Below are positions 1 through 4,977 of a stretch of DNA of 5,157 bases, piece by piece. The stretch is taken from assembly GCA_024408905.1 (NCBI GenBank), contig JAKSUP010000119.1, positions 1 to 5,157 on the forward strand, read 5' to 3'. Under the pieces are notes generated by a model. That model saw only the letters and a program-made list of their open reading frames with translations, had not been told where the DNA came from and did no database searches. The position numbers and the translations under genes were made by a program. How positions within the stretch are numbered: position 1 is the stretch's first letter; each line of letters begins with the position of its first letter. This DNA comes from a bacterium (GTDB taxonomy: Bacteria; Cyanobacteriota; Vampirovibrionia; Gastranaerophilales; Gastranaerophilaceae).

Positions 1-2
1 TT

Positions 3-647
3 TGTATTATTATTTTTGAGCAATTGTATACTTTAGGTTTGGTGAAAACCCCTGTTGATTTTTATAAATTGTCCATTGAAGATTTTCTGAAACTCGATTT
101 AGTAAAAGATAAATCTGCAGCAAATATGTATAATTCTATTCAAGAAAGTAAAAATAAACAACTTTCACGTCTAATCACTGCTCTTTCAATTCGTCATGTC
201 GGAAAAGAAACTGCAGAAATTTTAGTTAATGAATTTGGGACAATAGAGTCTTTTAAAAATGCTACTTTAGAGGATTTTGCCAATATTGAAGGTATCGGGG
301 ATAAGATTGCTCAAAGTGTTTATGAATTCTTCCACGATAATAAGAATTTGGAACAGCTTGATGAATTATTAAAATTAGGTTTTGAATTTAAGGATATGAC
401 GTCTTTAAAGACTAATGAATTGGCAGGTAAAACTTTTGTTTTAACCGGCACTTTAGAGACTATGACGCGTGATGAAGCAAGTGAAAAAATTAAAATGCGT
501 GGTGGAAAAACATCATCTTCGGTTTCAAAAAACACATCATATGTGCTTGTTGGAGCAAATCCTGGCTCTAAATTGGACAAAGCTGAGAAATTAGGTGTTA
601 TAATATTATCAGAGGACGAATTTTTAAAAATGATTAATGAAAAATAA
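3..647 (+). CDS. ligA: NAD-dependent DNA ligase, C-terminal part (5' end cut by window edge)
   Basis: LigA seals single-strand nicks with 5'-phosphate and 3'-OH ends, using NAD+ as adenylate donor, during replication and repair in the cytoplasm. The frame is open to the left edge, so about 214 codons of a protein usually about 660-670 residues long are present. The adenylation, OB-fold and most or all of the zinc-finger regions lie outside. What remains matches the family order: a helix-hairpin-helix (HhH) region with IRHVGKETAEIL (nt 189-224) and IEGIGDKIAQSV (nt 285-320), then a BRCT domain from about nt 414 to the stop with GKTFVLTGTL, the GGK turn, and SYVLVGANPGSKLDKAEKLG. It ends in TAA. 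The TTG at nt 24 is not a start, because it lies inside the conserved EQLYTLGLV segment. The first five or so codons fit the family poorly (see findings). Identification is very secure; only the 5' end is missing. Confidence 0.97.
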   Translation, partial: CIIIFEQLYTLGLVKTPVDFYKLSIEDFLKLDLVKDKSAANMYNSIQESKNKQLSRLITALSIRHVGKETAEILVNEFGTIESFKNATLEDFANIEGIGDKIAQSVYEFFHDNKNLEQLDELLKLGFEFKDMTSLKTNELAGKTFVLTGTLETMTRDEASEKIKMRGGKTSSSVSKNTSYVLVGANPGSKLDKAEKLGVIILSEDEFLKMINEK

Positions 648-656
648 TTATTAATG

Positions 657-662
657 TATAAT
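657..662 (+). promoter_or_regulatory. Possible -10 box for the small membrane protein gene
   Basis: A perfect TATAAT lies in the 42-base gap between ligA and the next gene, 27 bases before its ATG, which would give a leader of about 21 bases carrying the SD sequence. No good -35 hexamer is visible at 17 bases (TTAATG, weak). In a gap this AT-rich a TATAAT by chance is quite possible. The gene could equally be read through from ligA. Confidence 0.35.
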
Positions 663-689
663 TATATTAGTAATTGATAGGTGATAATA

Positions 690-1136
690 ATGAGAAAAAA
701 TGTTAATGTTATAGAAATCAGGGGAATAAGAGGTCTTATTATTGCAGGATTGGCTGCGATATGTCTATTTGCCGGTTTTATTGTATTCCCGGGTTGGGTA
801 TGGATGAATATTTGGAATTTTATCACAAATTTTGTATCTAATATGCCTAAAATAGGATTATTCCAAGGAACATTGCTTTGGGGAATTATGATTGCTGCAT
901 ATTTTGCGTTCAAAAAAGATAAAATGGTTGTTTGTTTTAAAACTCCAAAAGGCTTAAGTGAAGATGAACTAAAAGAAGTTTTTGCAAACATAAAAAAACA
1001 GGCAGACGAGGATCCCGTATTGCAAGCAATGTTAAAAGCCAGAGAAACTGAATTAAAGTTAAAAAATCAAGAGTCAATGGAAGAAGCTGAAACATCTGTT
1101 GAAAAAGAAGTAACAGATAGTGTAGGTAAAAATTAA
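690..1136 (+). CDS. Small two-helix membrane protein of unknown function
   Basis: I do not recognise this 148-residue protein. Two hydrophobic segments are visible: residues about 15-35 (GLIIAGLAAICLFAGFIVF) and about 57-75 (GLFQGTLLWGIMIAAYFAF). They are joined by a Trp-rich loop (GWVWMNIWNF). Basic residues precede the first helix (MRKN, RGIRG) and follow the second (FKKDK), so the positive-inside rule puts both ends in the cytoplasm with a short outside loop. The last 60 residues are polar and probably helical, with LSEDELKEVFANIKKQADEDP followed by an acidic tail. The ATG at 690 is preferred because AGGTGAT (679-685) sits 4 bases before it; a GTG at 681 in frame overlaps that SD. The gene follows ligA by 42 bases and its stop touches the stop of the convergent gene. 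Function cannot be inferred from context. Confidence 0.85.
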   Translation: MRKNVNVIEIRGIRGLIIAGLAAICLFAGFIVFPGWVWMNIWNFITNFVSNMPKIGLFQGTLLWGIMIAAYFAFKKDKMVVCFKTPKGLSEDELKEVFANIKKQADEDPVLQAMLKARETELKLKNQESMEEAETSVEKEVTDSVGKN

Positions 1137-1343
1137 TTAGCCTCTGGTTTTAGTATTTTCAAAAACCACCCTACTTTGACTTAATGCAAGCATCTTTAGA
1201 GAACATTCGCCTTCATTACGTTCAATAATACCGATAGAAGAAAGACGTGCCGTTACGAATTCGTTTAAATCTTCTGGTGAGATGAACAACGGGCATTGTG
1301 AATTACATTCTTTTTCTGTTGAAAACGGGCAAGTTTTAATCAT
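1137..1343 (-). CDS. Small four-cysteine protein, possible metal or Fe-S binder
   Basis: This 68-residue protein has four cysteines: C5, C13 and C17 in the N-terminal motif CPFx6CxxxCPLF, and C47 in ECSLKML. The CP...C...CPLF...C spacing suggests one bound zinc ion or Fe-S cluster, but no named family is recognised and no biochemical role can be assigned. The middle (residues 22-40) looks helical. Its ATG lies 2 bases after the stop of the transketolase half. Its SD, AAGGAG (minus strand, 1356 to 1351), lies inside the last codons of that upstream gene with 7 bases to the ATG, so translational coupling is likely. It is the last gene of the operon in this window, and its TAA abuts the TAA of the convergent membrane protein gene. 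The coding call is well supported by the SD and packing; the function is open. Confidence 0.8.
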   Translation of the reverse strand: MIKTCPFSTEKECNSQCPLFISPEDLNEFVTARLSSIGIIERNEGECSLKMLALSQSRVVFENTKTRG

Positions 1344-1345
1344 AA

Positions 1346-2182
1346 TTAAACTCCTTTTTGTAATTCTTCTAACGCATTATTTAATTGCTCATCATTTGGG
1401 GCTTTCCCGTGCCAACCGGCCTGATTTTCCATGAAAGAAACACCTTTACCTTTAATTGTATTTGCAACTATTGCAGTTGGCTTGTCGGATGTTTTAGCTG
1501 TTTCTATTGCATTATATATTTCTTGGTAGTCGTGTCCGTTTATTTCTAATACATTCCACCCAAAAGCTTTCAGTTTTTCCCCGACATCGCCAAGTGCCAT
1601 AACATCTTCTGTTGAACCATCAATTTGTAACTTGTTACGGTCTATTATGACTATCATATTGTTAAGTTTTCTGTGAGGGGCTTGCATAAATCCTTCCCAG
1701 CAAGAGCCTTCTTGAAGTTCTCCATCTCCCATATATACAACGACATTAGCATTATTTTTATCAAGTTTTAACCCTGCAGCTACACCACATGCGACTGCTA
1801 GTCCTTGTCCCAATGAGCCTGTTGAAGCTTCAACTCCTTCTACGTGACCTAATGCAGGATGACCTTGCAGTCTGGAATTAAATTTTCTAAAAGTAAGCAA
1901 TTCATTTTCCGGAATAATTCCACATTCTGCCAAAGTTGCATATAGTAAAGGTGACGCATGCCCTTTGGAAAGAATAAATCTGTCGCGTTTATCAAAATTA
2001 TTATCTTTATCCCACGTTTTTGGAATATTTAAACATTTTTTGTATAAAACAGTAAGTATGTCAGCACCGGAAAGTGAGCCACCTGGATGACCTGACTTTG
2101 CATTATGAATCATTTTTAAAATATTTATTCTGACTTTTGTTGCAGAATGTTTTAGTTCTCTGATTTCTGATTCAGTTAGCAT
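1346..2182 (-). CDS. Transketolase, N-terminal (thiamine-diphosphate binding) subunit
   Basis: This is the N-terminal half of a split transketolase, the cytoplasmic pentose-phosphate enzyme that moves two-carbon ketol units between sugar phosphates. At 278 residues it matches the usual length of stand-alone N-terminal subunits. Motifs in order: SGHPGG (residues 30-35, His32), KGHASP (73-78, His75), STGSLGQGL (120-128), the diphosphate/Mg site GDGELQEG (152-159) with Asn183 in RNKLQIDG, and GWHGK (256-260). The GDG-to-Asn spacing fits the thiamine diphosphate fold. The pyrimidine-binding and C-terminal domains, usually encoded by an adjacent gene, are absent from both sides. The SD AAGGAG (minus strand, 2193 to 2188) overlaps the upstream stop and lies 5 bases before the ATG. 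Related carbohydrate-specific transketolase pairs use the same fold, so the exact substrate is less certain than the family. Confidence 0.95.
   Translation of the reverse strand: MLTESEIRELKHSATKVRINILKMIHNAKSGHPGGSLSGADILTVLYKKCLNIPKTWDKDNNFDKRDRFILSKGHASPLLYATLAECGIIPENELLTFRKFNSRLQGHPALGHVEGVEASTGSLGQGLAVACGVAAGLKLDKNNANVVVYMGDGELQEGSCWEGFMQAPHRKLNNMIVIIDRNKLQIDGSTEDVMALGDVGEKLKAFGWNVLEINGHDYQEIYNAIETAKTSDKPTAIVANTIKGKGVSFMENQAGWHGKAPNDEQLNNALEELQKGV
1351..1356 (-). promoter_or_regulatory. Ribosome binding site inside the transketolase-half gene
   Basis: AAGGAG on the minus strand lies in the last codons of the transketolase-half gene (...Lys-Gly-Val-stop), 7 bases before the ATG of the four-cysteine protein. 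Ribosomes finishing the first gene cover this site, so the second gene is probably translationally coupled to it. Confidence 0.75.
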
Positions 2183-2187
2183 AATTA

Positions 2188-2193
2188 CTCCTT
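2188..2193 (-). promoter_or_regulatory. Ribosome binding site overlapping the glycosyltransferase stop codon
   Basis: AAGGAG on the minus strand shares two bases with the TAA of the glycosyltransferase gene and lies 5 bases before the transketolase-half ATG. This packing indicates one transcript and supports the chosen start at 2182. Confidence 0.8.
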
Positions 2194-2911
2194 ATTCAAA
2201 ATATTTACTTTTAAGCACTTTTAACAAAAACAACGGTATTGCAGGAAAAATACGTTTTATTCTTTCAGGTTGGGAGAGGGTTCTGTATAGCCATTCCATG
2301 CCCAGTTTTTGATATATTTCAGGAGCGCGTTTTACAACTCCTGACCAAACATCTAAACTCCCCCCAATTCCTATCATTACACCATATGGTAAAACTTCCT
2401 TGGCATTATAAATAAACTTTTCTTGTCTGGGTGAACCCATAGCAACAAGAATAATTCTAGCCTCAGATTTTTTTAATTCCTCATAAATGAAATTATCGTC
2501 ATTAAAATATCCATTGTGATAGTAAGTTATATTTAAGTTTGATAATTCTGTTTTTATGTTTTCGATAGCTTTAATAATTATTTCTTCTTTAGCACCAATT
2601 ATTGCAACAGGAATTTTTTCATCAGCTGCACCATGGAGCAGTTCTTTTGCTAAATCGACACCCGGAATTCTTTCCACATCATATCCGTTAAGTTTTAGTC
2701 CTATTTTGACGCCAATTCCATCCGGGACAACCATTTCTGCTTCATCAATAATTTTAGAAAATTCTGAATCATATTCTGCAGCTTCAAACATCTCAGGATT
2801 TATTGTAACAATCTGAGAAACTTTGTTTTCTTTTGCAAGTTTTAGAGCATTGTCAACTGCTTCTGAAAACTCAAAATCATTAATTCTGTATCCCAATAAC
2901 TCTACACTCAT
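2192..2911 (-). CDS. WecG/TagA/CpsF-family glycosyltransferase (GT26)
   Basis: Members of this family add an N-acetylmannosamine-type sugar to a lipid-linked GlcNAc at the inner face of the membrane during synthesis of teichoic acid, enterobacterial common antigen or capsule. The 239-residue product shows the family pattern: a start of type MxxELLG, the TINPEMF loop (residues 36-42), VVPDGIG with the expected catalytic Asp at 64 (61-67), GYFNDD, VAMGSPRQEKFI (156-167), GIGGSLDVWSGVVKRAP (181-197) and EWLYR (206-210). A basic, hydrophobic tail (residues 211-239) follows, which in this family helps membrane attachment. The start is placed at Met 2911 because TagA homologues begin there. An in-frame ATG at 2986 would add 25 atypical residues and overlap the promoters. 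There is no SD; the ATG coincides with the predicted transcription start. It is the first gene of the operon. Which sugar it uses cannot be told. Confidence 0.93.
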   Translation of the reverse strand: MSVELLGYRINDFEFSEAVDNALKLAKENKVSQIVTINPEMFEAAEYDSEFSKIIDEAEMVVPDGIGVKIGLKLNGYDVERIPGVDLAKELLHGAADEKIPVAIIGAKEEIIIKAIENIKTELSNLNITYYHNGYFNDDNFIYEELKKSEARIILVAMGSPRQEKFIYNAKEVLPYGVMIGIGGSLDVWSGVVKRAPEIYQKLGMEWLYRTLSQPERIKRIFPAIPLFLLKVLKSKYFE

Positions 2912-2917
2912 ATTTTT

Positions 2918-2946
2918 ATTATACTTGAAAAATAAAAATTTGTAGA
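2918..2946 (-). promoter_or_regulatory. Promoter of the glycosyltransferase operon, predicted leaderless
   Basis: On the minus strand, TCTACA (2946-2941, 4 of 6 matches to TTGACA) and a perfect TATAAT (2923-2918) are separated by exactly 17 bases. The predicted +1, seven bases beyond the -10 box, is 2911, the A of the ATG. The boxes are seen directly; promoter activity and the leaderless start are inferred. Confidence 0.65.
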
Positions 2947-2953
2947 CTAGAAT
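2925..2953 (+). promoter_or_regulatory. Promoter of the repeat-protein gene
   Basis: TTGAAA (2925-2930, 5 of 6) and TAGAAT (2948-2953, 5 of 6) are separated by 17 bases. The predicted start near 2960 gives a leader of about 29 bases that includes the SD AAAGGAG at 2975-2981. The element interlocks with the leftward promoter: each -35 box lies within the other's spacer. Confidence 0.65.
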
Positions 2954-2988
2954 AGTTTTGGTTTTTAATATATGAAAGGAGTTCAAAA

Positions 2989-3426
2989 ATGAAAAAAATT
3001 CTTACAATCGCAGCATTAATTGCTTTTTCTTCAACTGTTATGGCATCAACTGCTCTAACAAATTTTCAGTCAAAAGTAAATACAAGTATTAACAATATTA
3101 ATAAAAAAGAACAAGCATTTTCTGATTCTGTAAAAGCAAAAAAAGAAGCTAATGCAAAGAAAAAGGCTGAACAAAAAGCTAAAATAGAACAAGCAAAAAA
3201 AGATGCTCAAGCAAGGCAAGATGCTCAAAAAGCTAAGGTTGAACAAGCTAAAAAAGACATAAAAGCAAAACAGGATGCTCAAAAAGCTAAAGTAGAACAA
3301 GCTAAAAAAGATGCACAAGCTAGACAAGATGCACAAAAAGCTGCAGCAGAAAAAACAAAAAAAGATTGGAATAAAGCTGTAGAATCACAAAAAAACTTTT
3401 TTAAATCATTAACTACAACAAAATAG
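2989..3426 (+). CDS. Secreted Lys/Ala-rich helical repeat protein of unknown function
   Basis: The 145-residue product begins with a clear Sec signal peptide: MKK, a hydrophobic core (ILTIAALIAF), then SSTVMA with likely signal-peptidase I cleavage after Ala19. The mature part is low in hydrophobic residues and rich in Lys, Ala, Gln and Asp; the precursor has 33 Lys and 2 Arg against 16 acidic residues, so it is strongly basic. Residues 63-116 are three 18-residue repeats of type KAK(I/V)EQAKKDAQARQDAQ, and residues 117-134 are a decayed fourth copy sharing KAxxExxKKD. The sequence predicts one long helix, resembling in composition the TolA stalk, but no TolA domains are present. There is no LPxTG or other surface anchor and no cysteine, so it should be free in the periplasm or outside. 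A strong SD (AAAGGAG, 7 bases before the ATG) and its own promoter and terminator indicate a single-gene transcript. The actual role is unknown. Confidence 0.87.
   Translation: MKKILTIAALIAFSSTVMASTALTNFQSKVNTSINNINKKEQAFSDSVKAKKEANAKKKAEQKAKIEQAKKDAQARQDAQKAKVEQAKKDIKAKQDAQKAKVEQAKKDAQARQDAQKAAAEKTKKDWNKAVESQKNFFKSLTTTK
3175..3390 (+). repeat. 54-bp in-frame tandem repeats (3 clear copies plus 1 degenerate)
   Basis: Copies lie at 3175-3228, 3229-3282 and 3283-3336, with a degenerate copy at 3337-3390. Copies 1 and 3 differ at 6 of 54 bases, 5 of them silent, so the peptide is conserved more than the DNA. Copy 2 differs in its middle (IKAK in place of AQAR). Confidence 0.9.
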
Positions 3427-3444
3427 TTATTGATAAGTAGTTTT

Positions 3445-3476
3445 AAAAAGCCTGAAGATTATCTTCAGGCTTTTTT
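3445..3476 (+). terminator. Intrinsic terminator after the repeat-protein gene
   Basis: The stem GCCTGAAGA (3450-3458) pairs perfectly with TCTTCAGGC (3462-3470) across a TTA loop and is followed by a run of six T. Upstream A bases (3445-3449) can extend the stem through the T run and would let it act in both directions. It begins 18 bases after the stop codon and insulates purB from the upstream gene. Confidence 0.93.
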
Positions 3477-3485
3477 ATTTTGTAT

Positions 3486-3491
3486 TATAAT
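3486..3491 (+). promoter_or_regulatory. -10 box of purB, predicted leaderless
   Basis: A perfect TATAAT is followed by six bases (AGTTTT) and then the purB ATG, so the predicted +1 is the A of the start codon. No convincing -35 box is present at 16-18 bases, where the terminator stem lies. No SD sequence precedes the ATG. The spacing is identical to that of the glycosyltransferase promoter. Confidence 0.6.
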
Positions 3492-3497
3492 AGTTTT

Positions 3498-4784
3498 ATG
3501 ATTGATAGATATTCACGTGAAGAAATTAAAAAAATTTGGAATTTGGAAGAAAAATTCAACTACTATTTAAAAGTTGAATTAGCTGTTTGCGAAGCTTATA
3601 CAGAATTAGGTCATATTCCACAAGACTCATTAAAAATAATAAAAGAAAAAGCCTCTTTTTCTCTGGCTCGTATTGATGAAATCGAGCAAGAAGTCCGTCA
3701 TGATGTCATTGCTTTTTTAACTAATGTCAACGAAAGTGTCGGGAAAGAAAATGCAAAATATATTCATATGGGTTTAACAAGCTCTGACGTTATAGATACT
3801 GCGTTTGCGATGCAAATTATTGATTCGTCCAAGATTATTCTAAACGACCTTAATGAGTTATTAGAAACTATACGTAATTTAGCATTAAAGTATAAAGATA
3901 CTCCTTGTATTGGTCGTTCTCACGGAATTCATGCAGAAGTTACAACATTTGGTACAAAGCTTTTAAATTGGTATGATGCCTTAATTAGAGCTAAGTGGAG
4001 TTTTTTAACTTCTATCGTGGAAATTTCTGTGGGACAAATTTCAGGTCCTGTTGGTACATATAGCAATGTTTCTCCACAGATTGAAGAAATAACATGTAAA
4101 CTATTAGGACTAAATCCTGCAAGAATATCTACACAAATTATTTCAAGAGATAGGCACGCAAAATTTATGTCACAATTAGCTTTGATAGCTAGTTTGGTAG
4201 ATGAATATGCAACAGAAATCAGACATTTATCAAGAACTGAAGTTAGAGAAGTTGAAGAAGGTTTTGCAAAAGGCCAAAAGGGATCTTCAGCGATGCCTCA
4301 CAAGAAAAACCCCGTTTTGTGCGAAAACTTGTGTGGGCTTTCAAGAATTGTACGTTCAAATATGATGACAGCTTATGAAAATATAAATCTTTGGCATGAA
4401 CGTGATATTTCGCATAGTTCAGCCGAAAGAATAATTTTCCCAGATTCATTAATTTTGGTTGATTTTATGCTCCATAGGTTTAATAATGTTTTAGAAAATT
4501 TAGTTGTTCATACAGATAATATGCTTAAAAATACAAAATTACATGGCGGGGTTATATACTCCCAAAAAGTAATGTTAAAACTTGTGGAAAAAGGATTAAC
4601 CAGAGAAAAAGCATATAGAATGGTACAAAAGCATGCTCTTTCTGCTTTAGAAAATGGTGATTTTTATCAAAATCTTTTGAATGACTCTGATATTATGAAA
4701 AACCTTTCAAAAAGGGAACTTGATTCTTGTTTTGATACGAAAGAATATTTAAAAAATATAGATAACATTTTTGCTAAATTTTAA
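3498..4784 (+). CDS. purB: Adenylosuccinate lyase
   Basis: PurB acts twice in purine synthesis in the cytoplasm: it releases fumarate from SAICAR to give AICAR, and from adenylosuccinate to give AMP. The 428-residue product has the length of the short bacterial form and starts with the typical MIDRYSREEIKKIW. Visible active-site elements are RHDV with His68, GLTSSDVIDTA (92-102), GRSHGIHAEVTTFG with His142 (139-152), and the fumarase/aspartase superfamily signature GSSAMPHKKNP (262-272) with catalytic Ser263/264. WHERDISHSSAERI (299-312) follows. Val148 stands where Pro is usual in HAEPTTFG, a mild change. The in-frame TTG at 3480 would add six atypical residues and overlap the -10 box, so ATG 3498 is chosen. 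The active enzyme in this family is a tetramer with shared sites. The gene stands alone here, not in a pur operon. Confidence 0.98.
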   Translation: MIDRYSREEIKKIWNLEEKFNYYLKVELAVCEAYTELGHIPQDSLKIIKEKASFSLARIDEIEQEVRHDVIAFLTNVNESVGKENAKYIHMGLTSSDVIDTAFAMQIIDSSKIILNDLNELLETIRNLALKYKDTPCIGRSHGIHAEVTTFGTKLLNWYDALIRAKWSFLTSIVEISVGQISGPVGTYSNVSPQIEEITCKLLGLNPARISTQIISRDRHAKFMSQLALIASLVDEYATEIRHLSRTEVREVEEGFAKGQKGSSAMPHKKNPVLCENLCGLSRIVRSNMMTAYENINLWHERDISHSSAERIIFPDSLILVDFMLHRFNNVLENLVVHTDNMLKNTKLHGGVIYSQKVMLKLVEKGLTREKAYRMVQKHALSALENGDFYQNLLNDSDIMKNLSKRELDSCFDTKEYLKNIDNIFAKF

Positions 4785-4842
4785 ATTCTTATTAGTTTTT
4801 TATTTGTTTATATGAAGATTTGTAAAGACGAATTTTTGAGGG

Positions 4843-4871
4843 TTGCAACAAGGACGAAACCCTTGTAAAAT
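4843..4871 (+). promoter_or_regulatory. Possible promoter for the right-edge mini-ORF
   Basis: TTGCAA (4843-4848, 4 of 6) and TAAAAT (4866-4871, 5 of 6) are 17 bases apart. The predicted start near 4878 falls in the first unit of the ATATG repeat, giving a leader of about 168 bases before the SD. Both boxes are imperfect in an AT-rich region, so chance is possible. Confidence 0.45.
4848..4866 (+). other. Small inverted repeat within the possible promoter
   Basis: ACAAGG (4848-4853) pairs with CCTTGT (4861-4866) around a 7-base loop. An overlapping alternative stem pairs AGGGTT (4839-4844) with AACCCT (4858-4863). No T run follows, so it is not an intrinsic terminator; it could be an operator-like site. 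Confidence 0.3.
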
Positions 4872-4876
4872 CTGCT

Positions 4877-4901
4877 ATATGATATGATATGATATGATAT
4901 G
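4877..4901 (+). repeat. Pentanucleotide microsatellite (ATATG)x5
   Basis: Five perfect ATATG units lie in non-coding DNA downstream of the possible promoter. Pentamer tracts of this kind can gain or lose units by strand slippage. Each junction also creates a TATGAT hexamer, one base from the -10 consensus. The repeat cannot be coding, because ATA-TGA occurs in every frame. Confidence 0.95.
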
Positions 4902-4967
4902 AGGCAAGCTGTGTCTGTGTTTGGCAATTTTTAAAAATGAACCAACTTTATATTTATGTAAGTCAGA

Positions 4968-4977
4968 TTGAATTCAA
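4968..4977. repeat. Perfect 10-base palindrome, possible operator
   Basis: TTGAATTCAA is perfectly self-complementary and lies about 70 bases before the mini-ORF start. It could be a repressor half-site pair, or chance in AT-rich DNA. Confidence 0.2.

Noticed and set aside
645..664. Stem TAATTAT/ATAATTA after ligA as a terminator
   Set aside because: The stem is purely A/T and is not followed by a T run.
681..689. GTG start at 681 for the membrane protein
   Set aside because: The GTG overlaps the AGGTGAT sequence that serves as SD for ATG 690.
1145..1168. Hairpin TGGTTTT/AAAACCA near the convergent stops as a terminator
   Set aside because: The stem is A/T-rich with a 10-base loop, lies in coding sequence and has no clean T run on either strand.
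2912..2986. Extended start at 2986 for the glycosyltransferase (25 extra residues)
   Set aside because: The added residues are unlike the family N-terminus, overlap both promoters and the SD of the divergent gene, and TagA-type proteins begin at the internal Met at 2911.
3070..3336. Long antisense open frame within the repeat-protein gene
   Set aside because: Its Phe/Ser/Leu/Cys-rich translation is simply the complement of Lys/Ala/Gln-rich codons, without SD or family features. Other antisense frames inside ligA, the glycosyltransferase gene and purB were dropped for the same reason.
3480..3497. TTG start at 3480 for purB
   Set aside because: It would add six residues containing the TATAAT box; PurB proteins begin with MIDRYSREE-type sequence, which matches ATG 3498.
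4839..4865. CRISPR repeat resemblance (GTTGCAAC followed by GAAAC)
   Set aside because: Only one occurrence, with no repeated unit at spacer distance and no cas gene.
4812..4868. 18-codon frame MKICKDEFLRVATRTKPL
   Set aside because: It has no SD, spans the possible promoter and hairpin, and is short enough to be chance.
4899..4934. 11-codon frame starting in the last ATATG unit (MRQAVSVFGNF)
   Set aside because: There is no SD and the length is easily random; a repeat-switched leader peptide would be attractive but is unsupported.
4921..4954. TTGGCA and TATATT as a promoter pair
   Set aside because: The hexamers are good matches but the spacer is 22 bases, too long for sigma-70 recognition.
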